This document shows, piece after piece, positions 9,402 through 18,893 of a stretch of 64,000 nt of DNA. The stretch covers positions 112,482-176,481 of the forward strand of contig JABJJW010000014.1 of the NCBI GenBank assembly GCA_018660685.1. Reading direction: 5' to 3'. This DNA is from Flavobacteriales bacterium (lineage in GTDB: Bacteria > Bacteroidota > Bacteroidia > Flavobacteriales_G > Salibacteraceae). The notes below the pieces were generated by a model that was not told the DNA's origin, made no database searches, and saw nothing but the letters and a program-made list of their open reading frames with translations. The translations under genes and the position numbers were made by a program. Every line of letters starts with the position of its first letter. Position 1 is the stretch's first letter.

Positions 9402-10376
9402 GTGGCAAGAGTTAGATACCAATATAACGAGAGTACTCTCAGCTATGAGAAGATTCGGCTATCCCCCATCAGGAGGCTGCTGCGCGTGCTTTGGTATATG
9501 TGTGCATCCGTGTTTGCAGGCGCTGTTTTCTACGTTCTTTTTAGTTTGGTTTATGACTCCCCAAAGGAGCGTCAACTGACAACTGAGAAGGAAGAATTGA
9601 TGCTTCAGTACGATCTTTTGGATAAACGACTAGACCAAATGAGTGTCATTCTCTCTGATCTTGAGAACAGAGATGACAATATCTACAGAACGGTCTTTGA
9701 AGCAGAACCGATTCCAAAAAACATTCGAAAGAGTGGAATTGGCGGAGTTAACCGATATAAGAACCTAGACAAGTTCAAAGGAGAAGCTGACATCGTGATT
9801 TCCACTAGCAAGAAATTGGATCAGCTCGCCAAGCAATTGTACATTCAGTCTAAGTCATTCGATGAAATTTTTGAAGTCGCGAAGCAGAAAGAGAAAATGT
9901 TTGCGAGCATTCCTGCGATTCAACCGGTGTCCAACAAAGACTTGACGCGGATGGCGAGTGGGTTCGGAATGAGAATAGACCCGCACTACAAGACTCCAGC
10001 ATTTCATGCCGGAATGGATTTCACAGCACTTACTGGGACACCGATCTACGCTACAGGAGATGGAAATGTTCAACGCGCTGATCGTACTTCGAAAGGATAC
10101 GGAAATCACGTTCGAATTGATCATGGTTATGGATATGTGACGCTGTATGCTCACATGAGCAAGATGATTGTAAAGCCTGGTCAGGAAGTGACGCGTGGCG
10201 AAATAATTGGATACGTCGGAAATACGGGCAAGTCGAGAGGCCCGCACCTCCATTATGAAGTACGTAAGAATGATAAGCCCATCAACCCTGTCAATTTTTA
10301 CTTCAATGACCTCACTCCCGAGGAATATGATCTCATGATTCAGCTCTCTTCGCAGGAGAATCAATCATTTGATTAA
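9402..10376 (+). CDS. Membrane-anchored M23 family metallopeptidase (LytM-like)
   Basis: The 324-residue protein has one N-terminal transmembrane helix (about residues 28-50), a periplasmic coiled-coil stretch (about 55-85), and a C-terminal M23 endopeptidase domain from about residue 200. The zinc ligands and catalytic His are visible: the H of FHAGMD, the D three residues later, LYAHM, and GPHLHYEV. Because all ligands are present it is probably an active peptidoglycan endopeptidase rather than a degenerate activator. It starts with GTG just after a good -7 box. The MerR-type regulator follows nine bases after the stop, so the two are probably co-transcribed. Confidence 0.92.
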   Translation: MARVRYQYNESTLSYEKIRLSPIRRLLRVLWYMCASVFAGAVFYVLFSLVYDSPKERQLTTEKEELMLQYDLLDKRLDQMSVILSDLENRDDNIYRTVFEAEPIPKNIRKSGIGGVNRYKNLDKFKGEADIVISTSKKLDQLAKQLYIQSKSFDEIFEVAKQKEKMFASIPAIQPVSNKDLTRMASGFGMRIDPHYKTPAFHAGMDFTALTGTPIYATGDGNVQRADRTSKGYGNHVRIDHGYGYVTLYAHMSKMIVKPGQEVTRGEIIGYVGNTGKSRGPHLHYEVRKNDKPINPVNFYFNDLTPEEYDLMIQLSSQENQSFD

Positions 10377-10385
10377 TTTCGGCTC

Positions 10386-10721
10386 ATGCCGTACAAAGAG
10401 CGCGAGTCCTTCAAACTTTACTATTCTATTGGTGAAGTAGCTGAGCTACTGAATGAGAATCCTTCTTTGCTGCGTTTTTGGGAAAAGGAGTTCGACATCA
10501 TCCAACCTCAGAAAAACAAGAAAGGAAATCGCATCTACACGGAAAAGGATGTGAAGAACCTTAAGCTTATTCACAACCTAGTGAAAGAACGAGGGTTCAC
10601 GTTAGAAGGAGCTAAGAAGAAGATTAAAGATCAGCACAAAGCTTTGCTCGAGAAGTCTGATATCATCAATTCGCTCAACAATATGAAGTCAATGTTGCTG
10701 GAATTGAAAGATTCTCTTTAA
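10386..10721 (+). CDS. MerR family transcriptional regulator
   Basis: This 111-residue protein has an N-terminal MerR winged helix-turn-helix (YSIGEVAELLNENPSLLRFW, then EFDIIQPQKNKKGNRIY) and a short C-terminal helix likely to form the dimer coiled coil. No C-terminal metal or drug-binding domain is present, so it belongs to the short stand-alone form common in Bacteroidota, often next to an M23 peptidase gene as here. Target genes are unknown. Its stop overlaps the convergent hldD stop by four bases. Confidence 0.9.
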   Translation: MPYKERESFKLYYSIGEVAELLNENPSLLRFWEKEFDIIQPQKNKKGNRIYTEKDVKNLKLIHNLVKERGFTLEGAKKKIKDQHKALLEKSDIINSLNNMKSMLLELKDSL

Positions 10722-11677
10722 TAATTCTGATCGACCCCTAAATAATTCTTCACGTAATCTTCGACACCTTGTTCAAGCGAAAAGAATGGTTTGTCATACC
10801 CTTCGGCATGAAGCTTTGACATATTCGCTTGTGTGAAGTATTGGTATTTGTCCCTTATATCGATCGGTGTATCGATGAATTCAATTGCAGGCTGACTTTC
10901 GAGTGAATTGAACACCGCTGTGGCCAGATCGACAAATGTCCTAGCTTGTCCCGTTCCGAGATTGTATATACCATTTGACGCTTCATTGGAAATTAAGAAT
11001 TGAATGACCGAAACAACATCCTTGACATATACAAAGTCTCTGAGTTGTTCTCCATCTCGGTACTTTTCATTGTGAGAACGAAACAATTTCATCATTCCTG
11101 TGCTTTGAACTTGATGAAAGGTGTGAAACACAACTGAGGCCATTCGTCCTTTGTGGTATTCATTAGGGCCATAAACATTGAAGAACTTCAATCCGTACCA
11201 CTGAGGCGGTTGATCCGTTTGAAAGAGAACCCACTTGTCAAAATCATTTTTTGACTCTCCATATGGATTGAGTGGTTTGAGATCACTAACTAATTGATGA
11301 TCATCTGAATACCCCAATTCTCCACTCCCGTATGTGGCGGCTGAAGAAGCATAAACCAATGGAATGTGCTCGTCTGTGCAATAGGACCAGATTCGTTTTG
11401 AAAAGTCGAGGTTCAGTTCGTCGAATATTGAAACGTCCATTTCGCTGGTATCAGTTCTGGCCCCAATATGATATATCACGTCAATACCTTCCGCAACTTC
11501 CAACCATTCAAAGAACTCAGATCTCTCCACTTTTAGGCAATCAGAAAGCGCCAATAGATTCAAAGTTTTCCCTTCAACAGTGAAATCATCTACCAGAATC
11601 AATTCATGTCCATTCGCCAATAAGGCTTTCGCCAAACAACTTCCAATAAAACCAGCTGCGCCAGTTACAATAACCAT
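10718..11677 (-). CDS. hldD: ADP-L-glycero-D-manno-heptose 6-epimerase
   Basis: This extended short-chain dehydrogenase epimerises ADP-D-glycero- to ADP-L-glycero-D-manno-heptose, the heptose donor for LPS inner core. The 319-residue length fits HldD (about 310). The N-terminus carries the Rossmann motif TGAAGFIGSCLAKAL, followed by the HldD-type acidic loop after VDDF. The active-site segment is SSAATYG followed by NPYGESKNDFD with the Y-x-x-x-K pair. RDFVYVKDV is the usual C-terminal landmark. It is transcribed singly from an exact -7 box that leaves a leader of about 10 bases, divergent from the pterin/fabD operon. Other nucleotide-sugar epimerases are possible but fit less well. Confidence 0.88.
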   Translation of the reverse strand: MVIVTGAAGFIGSCLAKALLANGHELILVDDFTVEGKTLNLLALSDCLKVERSEFFEWLEVAEGIDVIYHIGARTDTSEMDVSIFDELNLDFSKRIWSYCTDEHIPLVYASSAATYGSGELGYSDDHQLVSDLKPLNPYGESKNDFDKWVLFQTDQPPQWYGLKFFNVYGPNEYHKGRMASVVFHTFHQVQSTGMMKLFRSHNEKYRDGEQLRDFVYVKDVVSVIQFLISNEASNGIYNLGTGQARTFVDLATAVFNSLESQPAIEFIDTPIDIRDKYQYFTQANMSKLHAEGYDKPFFSLEQGVEDYVKNYLGVDQNY

Positions 11678-11693
11678 TAGGATAAGGTTTGGG

Positions 11694-11701
11694 CAAATGT
11701 A
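11694..11701 (-). promoter_or_regulatory. Candidate -7 promoter box for hldD (TACATTTG on minus strand)
   Basis: An exact TAnnTTTG match followed by CC on the minus strand ends 17 bases before the hldD ATG. This would give a leader of about 10 bases. Confidence 0.5.
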
Positions 11702-11720
11702 TTGAATGAAATATGGGCGT

Positions 11721-11728
11721 TATCTTTG
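11721..11728 (+). promoter_or_regulatory. Candidate -7 promoter box for the pterin operon (TATCTTTG)
   Basis: An exact TAnnTTTG match followed by C, with a TTG 16 bases upstream. The predicted transcript start near 11735 lies after the far upstream ATG at 11706, so it supports the ATG at 11745 as the true start. Confidence 0.55.
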
Positions 11729-11744
11729 CGCGTCAATTTTAGAA

Positions 11745-12164
11745 ATGGGTAGAATAATACACATCACAAGACGGGAGCGATTTTCAGCAGCGCATAAGTT
11801 GTGGATAGCGGATTGGTCAGAAGATCAAAATTTCGCAGTTTTTGGCAAGTGCGCCAATCCCAATTGGCATGGACACAATTATGACCTTTTTGTGACTGTT
11901 AAAGGACCGGTAGATCCAAAAACTGGTTTTGTGGTCGATTTGAGATTTCTTAGTGACTTGTTGAAGGATAAAGTGATCCAATTCCTTGACCATAAAAACA
12001 TCAATCTCGACACTCCATTCATGAAAGATAAAATGTCATCTACGGAGAATATTGCCGTTGCGATATGGGATCAAATTGAATCCGAAATCAAATCAAAAGG
12101 AGCTGACATTCATTGCGTCAAAGTCCAAGAAACTGAGAATAACTACGTCGAATTTTATGGATAG
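11745..12164 (+). CDS. 6-pyruvoyl-tetrahydropterin synthase family protein (C-x5-HGH type)
   Basis: This 139-residue T-fold enzyme acts on 7,8-dihydroneopterin triphosphate, the product of FolE. The zinc-binding His are in FSAAHKL and HGHNY, the catalytic Cys in [13 protein letters not shown], and the Glu in STENIA. The spacing Cys-x5-HGH is that of animal-type pyruvoyl-tetrahydropterin synthases; QueD enzymes of queuosine synthesis have Cys-x3-HGH. Together with the overlapping folE this suggests tetrahydropterin cofactor synthesis, although automated tools may call it queD. The ATG at 11745 is chosen because a promoter box lies between it and the upstream in-frame ATG. It overlaps folE by eight bases. 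Confidence 0.85.
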   Translation: MGRIIHITRRERFSAAHKLWIADWSEDQNFAVFGKCANPNWHGHNYDLFVTVKGPVDPKTGFVVDLRFLSDLLKDKVIQFLDHKNINLDTPFMKDKMSSTENIAVAIWDQIESEIKSKGADIHCVKVQETENNYVEFYG

Positions 12165-12777
12165 TAGTATGGGTGATTTGAAGGGTTATCATAGAGAGGA
12201 CAACTACGATGTTTCGCAGACAGAAGAGATTGCTAAGCACTATAAAGCGATCATTGAACACATTGGAGAAGACATAGAGCGGGAAGGGCTGCAGAAAACT
12301 CCTGAGCGTGCTGCTAAGGCCTTACAATTCTTGACTCAAGGATATGACCAAGATGCTACAGCCATTTTAAATTCCGCCCTTTTTGAGGAAGACCACCAGC
12401 AAATGGTTATAGTCAAGGATATTGAACTCTACTCTCTGTGTGAACATCACATTCTTCCATTTTACGGTAAAGCACACATCGCCTATATCCCGAATGGGAA
12501 AATTATTGGTCTGAGCAAGCTACCTAGGGTAATTGATGTCTTTTCAAGACGACTCCAGGTCCAAGAAAGATTGACCTATCAAGTTCGGGATTGCATAGAA
12601 GAAACGCTCAAACCGCTCGGTGTTGCGGTAGTAATTGAGGCGCAGCATATGTGCATGCAAATTAGAGGTGTTCAAAAGCAGAACTCGGTGACCACCACAT
12701 CTGCCTTCACAGGAGAGTTTCTCAAAGACGCGACACGACAAGAATTCATTTCACTGATAACCGCCAACCTTAGCTAA
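12157..12777 (+). CDS. folE: GTP cyclohydrolase I
   Basis: FolE converts GTP to 7,8-dihydroneopterin triphosphate and formate, the first step to folate and tetrahydropterins. The zinc ligands are in [10 protein letters not shown] and in [11 protein letters not shown]. The signature [20 protein letters not shown] is intact, and the C-terminal [14 protein letters not shown] is standard. The 206-residue length fits a full enzyme. The ATG at 12157 overlaps the end of the pterin synthase gene, so translation is probably coupled; ATG at 12169 is an alternative. The fabD start lies two bases after the stop. Confidence 0.96.
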   Translation: MDSSMGDLKGYHREDNYDVSQTEEIAKHYKAIIEHIGEDIEREGLQKTPERAAKALQFLTQGYDQDATAILNSALFEEDHQQMVIVKDIELYSLCEHHILPFYGKAHIAYIPNGKIIGLSKLPRVIDVFSRRLQVQERLTYQVRDCIEETLKPLGVAVVIEAQHMCMQIRGVQKQNSVTTTSAFTGEFLKDATRQEFISLITANLS

Positions 12778-12779
12778 TT

Positions 12780-13655
12780 ATGAAAACCGCTTATGTATTC
12801 CCTGGGCAAGGAGCCCAGTTTTCGGGAATGGGAAAAGACCTTTATGATTCTCACCAGAGTGCCAAAGAAAAATTCGAAGCAGCTGACGAGATATTGGGGT
12901 TCGACATTACTAAAATCATGTTTGAAGGAAGCGATGAAGAGCTGAGACAGACTAAGGTTACTCAACCTGCCATCTTTCTTCATTCAACCATCCTTGCATC
13001 GACTATCGGTGATTTTAATCCTGACATGGTTGCTGGCCACAGTCTTGGTGAACTTTCAGCATTGGTCGCAAATCATTGTCTGAGTTTTGAAGATGGTTTA
13101 AGGCTAGTTTCAAAGCGAGCAATGGCGATGCAGAAGGCGTGTGAGATGAATCCATCGACCATGGCTGCCATTCTTGGATTGGAAGATGCCGCTGTAGAAA
13201 AATCATGCGCAAGTATCGATGGGATTGTCGTCGCTGCTAACTACAATTGCCCAGGTCAATTAGTGATCAGTGGAAGCATTGGGGCAGTGAACGCAGCATG
13301 CGAATTGCTCAAAGAGCAAGGAGCAAAACGAGCTCTTCTCTTACCGGTTGGCGGAGCGTTTCACTCTCCATTGATGGAACCAGCACGAGAAGAATTACAA
13401 GCCGCAATTGAATCAACAGAGTTCAAGCAACCGACTTGTCCAGTTTATCAAAACGTGACGGCGAGTGCTGTTTCTGACCCTTCCGAGATCAAAGAAAATC
13501 TCATTGCTCAATTAACAGCGCCGGTTCGATGGACACAGAGCGTTCAGCAGATGGTTGCTGATGGTGCAACACATTTTGTGGAGGTTGGACCAGGAAAGGT
13601 TCTGTCTGGTTTGGTGAAGAAGATCCACCGGGAAGCCGAAGTTGCTCAAGCCTAA
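12780..13655 (+). CDS. fabD: Malonyl-CoA:ACP transacylase
   Basis: FabD loads malonate from CoA onto acyl carrier protein to start fatty-acid elongation in the cytoplasm. Its 291 residues show the family N-terminus FPGQGAQFSGMGKDLY, the nucleophile elbow GHSLGE near residue 82, the conserved Arg in SKRAMAM, and the catalytic His in GGAFHSPLM. It is the third gene of a tight operon with the pterin synthase and folE. Its stop overlaps the convergent cpsB-like stop by four bases. Confidence 0.96.
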   Translation: MKTAYVFPGQGAQFSGMGKDLYDSHQSAKEKFEAADEILGFDITKIMFEGSDEELRQTKVTQPAIFLHSTILASTIGDFNPDMVAGHSLGELSALVANHCLSFEDGLRLVSKRAMAMQKACEMNPSTMAAILGLEDAAVEKSCASIDGIVVAANYNCPGQLVISGSIGAVNAACELLKEQGAKRALLLPVGGAFHSPLMEPAREELQAAIESTEFKQPTCPVYQNVTASAVSDPSEIKENLIAQLTAPVRWTQSVQQMVADGATHFVEVGPGKVLSGLVKKIHREAEVAQA

Positions 13656-14404
13656 AGGCTCGTATTGATCAATTTCCCGCTATCAAGCAGTTTGTGCATG
13701 GCCTCTCCTTTTGAGGCCTGTTCCAATAACTGTATGTGGCCATAATGGTGGCAGTCAGAACCTATCAGAGAAATTAAATTCTCGTCTACCATTCTCTCTG
13801 CGATTTTTTTGACTTCCGGTGAATAGTGGCCAGTGAGTGAGTTCATATTCAACTGCAGCAGAACTCCTTTATCAGCATACTCGGTGTACTTCTCAAATTG
13901 ACGATGATAGAATGCGTATCGCTCAGGATGCGCTAAAACAGGCTTATAACCAGCAAGTTGCATTTCGAAAATGATATCTGTCGTGTTCGGTGGTTCGGAG
14001 ATGAATGGGAGTTCGAATAGCACATAGTTATCCCCGAAGGTGAGAAGCTCCTTCTTTTTCACTTTGTCCATGAGCTCCGCGTCCAGATAATACTCAGCTG
14101 CGCAGTCAATTTCGATGTTTACCTGACGTTTGACCAATTCTTCTCGGACTGCATCGAGGCCACTGCGAATCATGTCCGGTGTATTTCGATAAAAATCGCT
14201 CATGACATGTGGTGTCGTAATGACTTTAGAATAGCCCATTTCACTCATCGCAGAGATCAGTTCCATCGAATGATCCATGTCCGGCGCACCATCATCAATC
14301 CCCGGAATGAAATGTGAATGAACGTCGGTCTTAATTCGTTTGAAATCAATCGGACCCATGACGCGTTCCTTCGCCGAGAATATGTCTTTAATCTTTCCGA
14401 ACAT
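13652..14404 (-). CDS. CpsB/YwqE-type PHP-domain tyrosine phosphatase
   Basis: This 250-residue PHP-fold protein shows the metal-binding signature DVHSHFIPGIDDGAPD near residue 27, then TTPHV, the Glu of CAAEYYLD, LAHPERY, and the terminal GSDCHHYGH. In Firmicutes such enzymes dephosphorylate the tyrosine kinase that controls capsule export, and Bacteroidota homologues usually sit in polysaccharide contexts. No tyrosine kinase gene is visible in the window. ATG at 14404 gives the family-like N-terminus MFGKIKDIF; a TTG three codons upstream is also open. A -7 box ends just seven bases before this ATG, so the mRNA may be nearly leaderless. Confidence 0.88.
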   Translation of the reverse strand: MFGKIKDIFSAKERVMGPIDFKRIKTDVHSHFIPGIDDGAPDMDHSMELISAMSEMGYSKVITTPHVMSDFYRNTPDMIRSGLDAVREELVKRQVNIEIDCAAEYYLDAELMDKVKKKELLTFGDNYVLFELPFISEPPNTTDIIFEMQLAGYKPVLAHPERYAFYHRQFEKYTEYADKGVLLQLNMNSLTGHYSPEVKKIAERMVDENLISLIGSDCHHYGHIQLLEQASKGEAMHKLLDSGKLINTSL

Positions 14405-14410
14405 TGCAGG

Positions 14411-14418
14411 CAAATGTA
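14411..14418 (-). promoter_or_regulatory. Candidate -7 promoter box (TACATTTG on minus strand)
   Basis: An exact TAnnTTTG match followed by CC. Its position predicts transcription starting at or next to the ATG at 14404. It overlaps the first codons of the divergent cyclophilin gene. Confidence 0.45.
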
Positions 14419-15211
14419 TCCTCTAACCTTCTCAATCAAAAGAAAGACAAGGAGATTATTCCTTCTTGGAATTGTTACGCTTTCAATGTTAGCCTGCAGT
14501 CAGACTGAAACGGAGGAGGTTTCAATTCAAAAACCCCAAATAAAAAGGGAGATTAAGGCCGAAGAGCCACGATTGAAGACTCCAAAACAAGGAAAGGTCC
14601 AGTCGTTTTTCGATGAATACGCCAAGAACAACCTAGAAAAGAGAGTCATTTTAAAAACACGCCTGGGAGACATTGAGCTAGAATTGTTCGAAGAGACCCC
14701 AATCCATCGGGCAAACTTCTTATTCAATGTCAAGAATGATCTTTACTCTCACACTATCTTTTATCGTGTTGTTCCGGACTTTATGATTCAAGGTGGAAAT
14801 TCTGATCACGATCAAACCTTGCTTAAAAGAAAGGGAGTCGGAGCGTACTACATTCCTTCAGAACGAGATTTGGGAGGAATTCATCAACGAGGGGCCGTGG
14901 CCATGGCAATGACTTATGACAACAACCCAGAAGAAAAATCTGCGCAGTACAGTTATTACATTGTAATTGGCACCAAATTCAGTGATGAAGGTCTGGACGC
15001 TGTTGAAGAAGAATATCAATTCAACATTCCAGAAGCGTCAAGAAAAATATACAAGTCAATTGGTGGGTCGCCTCACCTCGACGGCAAGCACACCGTATTT
15101 GGAATGGTCTCTAAAGGAATGGACATCGTCGAGGCAATAGCCAATGAGAAACGCGACTCAGGTGATTGGCCGATAAATGATGTAATAATCGAATGTGAAA
15201 TTGTCGAGTGA
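14414..15211 (+). CDS. Lipoprotein cyclophilin-type peptidyl-prolyl isomerase
   Basis: The 265-residue protein has a basic N-terminus and a hydrophobic stretch ending in the lipobox LACS, so it is an envelope lipoprotein. The cyclophilin domain runs from about residue 75 to the end. It carries ILKTRLGDIELELF, the catalytic segment FYRVVPDFMIQGG, AMAM, and HTVFGMVSKGMDIV. It should assist folding of exported proteins in the periplasm. The ATG at 14414 is chosen because it gives a complete lipoprotein signal; an upstream in-frame extension lies inside the divergent cpsB-like gene. The two start codons are only nine bases apart, which leaves no room for a separate promoter, so its promoter must lie inside the neighbour. 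Confidence 0.9.
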   Translation: MYPLTFSIKRKTRRLFLLGIVTLSMLACSQTETEEVSIQKPQIKREIKAEEPRLKTPKQGKVQSFFDEYAKNNLEKRVILKTRLGDIELELFEETPIHRANFLFNVKNDLYSHTIFYRVVPDFMIQGGNSDHDQTLLKRKGVGAYYIPSERDLGGIHQRGAVAMAMTYDNNPEEKSAQYSYYIVIGTKFSDEGLDAVEEEYQFNIPEASRKIYKSIGGSPHLDGKHTVFGMVSKGMDIVEAIANEKRDSGDWPINDVIIECEIVE

Positions 15212-15334
15212 CTACTTGCACTTGAATTTAGCCTTGGCTGGAGGACTTCGATGATACCCATAGCTAGATGCACAACTAGCCAGTAGCAAGAGCACTAAAG
15301 CAGCAGACAGAAGAGATATTATACGTCGTTTCAC
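15212..15334 (-). CDS. Small lipoprotein of 40 residues
   Basis: A short reading frame starts with GTG at 15334. It encodes MKRRIISLLSAALVLLLLASC, a classical lipoprotein signal with lipobox LASC, followed by a mature part of only about 20 residues rich in Lys, Pro and Ser that ends FKCK. The stop directly abuts the convergent cyclophilin stop. It lies 46 bases after the leucine-rich-repeat gene on the same strand, so it could be the last gene of the ribF transcript. Bacteroidota genomes contain many tiny lipoproteins of this form; function is unknown. The GTG start and the short length leave some doubt. Confidence 0.6.
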   Translation of the reverse strand: MKRRIISLLSAALVLLLLASCASSYGYHRSPPAKAKFKCK

Positions 15335-15380
15335 AAGATCAGATTCGATTCGAAGTTACAGAAAATGCTGCTTGCCAATG

Positions 15381-15953
15381 TTAGTCACAATTACAGCCTG
15401 GTGACAATCGTATTCTAACCTCAGGAGTGAATAGATCCTTAATTGCCGCTTGGTGCCCGTCATTCATTTGTATTCCGCGTAGGTCGAGCTCTTTTAGATG
15501 GGTAAGTTCGCTCACCTCTACCGGAAGATAGAAAATGTTGTTGCTCCATAGTTCTATGTACTCAAGTTCAAGCAGTTTTCCTATTTCATGGGATACATGA
15601 TAGATTTCATTATTCCCCAGTTTAAGAACCCTTAGATTGAAAAGATGCCCGATGGACGAAGGAACTGAATCAATTTTGTTTCCAGTTAGGATTAGCTCTT
15701 CTAGTTTATGAAAACGGCCCAAATCTCCAGGAAGCGCCTTGATTTTATTGTGACTCAAATCAATTCCTTTCAGCATTTTAAATTCCGATAGCTCCACAGG
15801 CCATTCTTGGATTTTCTTCCTTTTCAATTTCAGATACTCGACCGAATCCTTTTGTTCAAGCGCTTCCTCAAGCGTCTTGAACTCTTGGTATGCCTGTGAG
15901 TATCCAACACAAGAAAAACCACTCATTATGATAATGGCAAGCAACTTCCTCAT
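15381..15953 (-). CDS. Secreted leucine-rich-repeat protein
   Basis: This 190-residue protein has a signal peptide (about residues 1-19, cleaved after GYS) and about six leucine-rich repeats of 22-23 residues of the form LxxLxLxxNxIxxLPxxIGxL. A short Cys-containing tail (GCNCD) closes it. Such proteins bind other proteins or surfaces outside the cytoplasm; a partner cannot be named. The start codon overlaps the end of ribF by four bases (ATGA), which indicates translational coupling. Confidence 0.85.
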   Translation of the reverse strand: MRKLLAIIIMSGFSCVGYSQAYQEFKTLEEALEQKDSVEYLKLKRKKIQEWPVELSEFKMLKGIDLSHNKIKALPGDLGRFHKLEELILTGNKIDSVPSSIGHLFNLRVLKLGNNEIYHVSHEIGKLLELEYIELWSNNIFYLPVEVSELTHLKELDLRGIQMNDGHQAAIKDLFTPEVRIRLSPGCNCD

Positions 15954-16879
15954 TGGAGCAAATTAATAGCGTCAATTTTATCTCGATTCATTTGCTCGAC
16001 CAACTCCTCAGCGGTTTTAAATTTCTGCTCATCTCGTAGTCGTTGATAGATAGAAACCTTGATTTCATTGTTGTAAATATCATTCTCGAAGTTGAAGATA
16101 TGCACTTCAATTGTTCGTTTTCCAGAATTTGAAAAGGTCGGATTCGTTCCAATATTCATCATTCCATTGAGCTGATTTGTGCCCAGTTGAACTCTCACAG
16201 CGAAGACGCCTTGATTTGGAATGAGCTTGGTGTCATCATCGATCTCAATGTTTGCTGTCGGGAATCCCAACTCACGTCCTCTCTTATCACCTTCAACCAC
16301 AACGCCAGAAATGAAGTAATCATATCCTAGATAGGTCGCAGCTGTCGAAAAATCGTTTGTCAATAAAGCGTTGCGAATTTTGGTTGAGCTCACCTTGACA
16401 TTATTGATGTCTTCCGCTCCAATTTCTGTTATTCCAAAATCATAAACGGAAGACATTTCTTTTAAGTCGTCGATGCCACCCTCTCTGTTTCGGCCAAATC
16501 GGTGATCATAACCTATAACGATGTGTTTGGCGTTGATTTTATTGACCAAGATGTCACGGATATACTGGACGGGGTCATGTCTAGAAAACTCAGCTGAAAA
16601 CGGCTGCACGATGACATGATCAATTCCTTCCAATTCCAAGAGTTCGAGTTTTTCGTTCAGCGTATTGATCAATTTCAAACCATGATCTTCTGGAAATAGA
16701 ACTTTTCGAGGATGAGGATAAAAGGTGAGTAAAACTGACTCAAGTTCTTTCTGAGCGGCGGTGGAAGTAAGAATGTTCAGGATCTTTTTATGACCGACGT
16801 GAACCCCGTCAAATGTGCCTGTTGTAAGGCACGCAGAATGTGTCCCTGGGAACACATCAATACCGTTATAAATTCTCAA
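15950..16879 (-). CDS. ribF: Bifunctional riboflavin kinase / FAD synthetase
   Basis: RibF phosphorylates riboflavin to FMN and adenylates it to FAD. The N-terminal adenylyltransferase domain has TTGTFDGVHVGHKKIL near residue 20 and GYDHRFGRNREG near 120, followed by SSTKIR. The C-terminal riboflavin kinase domain has GRELGFPTANIE and GVFAV. At 309 residues it has the normal family length. The start is a TTG at 16879, because this gives the usual short lead (RIYNGIDVF) before the first motif and no ATG fits. It heads a probable transcript with the leucine-rich-repeat protein and the small lipoprotein. Confidence 0.95.
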   Translation of the reverse strand: MRIYNGIDVFPGTHSACLTTGTFDGVHVGHKKILNILTSTAAQKELESVLLTFYPHPRKVLFPEDHGLKLINTLNEKLELLELEGIDHVIVQPFSAEFSRHDPVQYIRDILVNKINAKHIVIGYDHRFGRNREGGIDDLKEMSSVYDFGITEIGAEDINNVKVSSTKIRNALLTNDFSTAATYLGYDYFISGVVVEGDKRGRELGFPTANIEIDDDTKLIPNQGVFAVRVQLGTNQLNGMMNIGTNPTFSNSGKRTIEVHIFNFENDIYNNEIKVSIYQRLRDEQKFKTAEELVEQMNRDKIDAINLLQ

Positions 16880-17005
16880 TTCGCGCTACGAGTTATATTA
16901 AGTCTAAACAACTGTTAATGAGCCACTTATTACTTAGGCTTATCATGACCAAAAGTATGCATTTAAAAAAATGGCAAAGAGGTAGTCTAAGAATGTCTAA
17001 TTACA

Positions 17006-17013
17006 TAACTTTG
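17006..17013 (+). promoter_or_regulatory. Candidate -7 promoter box for atpDC (TAACTTTG)
   Basis: An exact TAnnTTTG match followed by CC lies 59 bases before the atpD ATG. The predicted leader of about 50 bases is longer than at other promoters in the window. The remaining part of the 190-base ribF/atpD gap shows no other feature. Confidence 0.45.
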
Positions 17014-17071
17014 CCGCCGTTTTAAAAGACGTACAAAACGCATTACTTAAAGCTCTAAAATTCAGCAATAA

Positions 17072-18589
<1,518 letters not shown>

Positions 18590-18590
18590 T

Positions 18591-18824
18591 ATGAAACTTG
18601 AGATTTTATCCCCGGACGAACTAATATTTGAGGGTGAGGTTGATGCAGTTCAGCTTCCTGGCAAAACTGGATCATTCGGCATCTTGAACAATCACGCTCC
18701 AATTATTGCATCCTTGGTTGAAGGTCAGGTTAAGGTGACCCAAAACGGAACTGATCAACACTTCAACATAGATGGTGGAGTTGTAGAGGTTGTCAATAAC
18801 AAGGTTATTGTGCTATCAGACTAG
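18591..18824 (+). CDS. atpC: ATP synthase F1 subunit epsilon, short form
   Basis: The 77-residue protein consists only of the N-terminal beta-sandwich (MKLEILSPDELIFEGEVD, LPGKTGSFGILNNHAPI, then GGVVEVVNNKVIVL). The C-terminal helical hairpin of longer epsilon subunits, which mediates ATP-dependent inhibition, is absent; a short form is common in Bacteroidota. The ATG at 18591, one base after the atpD stop, is chosen over an upstream in-frame codon inside atpD. Confidence 0.94.
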   Translation: MKLEILSPDELIFEGEVDAVQLPGKTGSFGILNNHAPIIASLVEGQVKVTQNGTDQHFNIDGGVVEVVNNKVIVLSD

Positions 18825-18846
18825 GACAAAACAGCTATTAAAAAGA

Positions 18847-18877
18847 AAAGTCCCTACGATGTAGAGACTTTTTTTTT
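18847..18877 (+). terminator. Rho-independent terminator after atpC
   Basis: The stem AAAGTCCCTAC / GTAGAGACTTT has one internal mismatch, a three-base loop and a run of nine T. The A-rich left flank means it may also serve the convergent kinase gene. Confidence 0.75.
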
Positions 18878-18893
18878 GGTCCAAAGTTTTGTA

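Noticed and set aside
11706..11744. Longer start for the pterin synthase
   Set aside because: The extension contains the promoter box and has no similarity to the family N-terminus.
12052..12156. Longer start for folE
   Set aside because: The extra 35 residues are the pterin synthase gene read in another frame; family length fits the later ATG.
16840..17025. Small open frame across the ribF/atpD gap
   Set aside because: It begins antisense inside ribF, has no signal or domain, and crosses the atpD promoter box.
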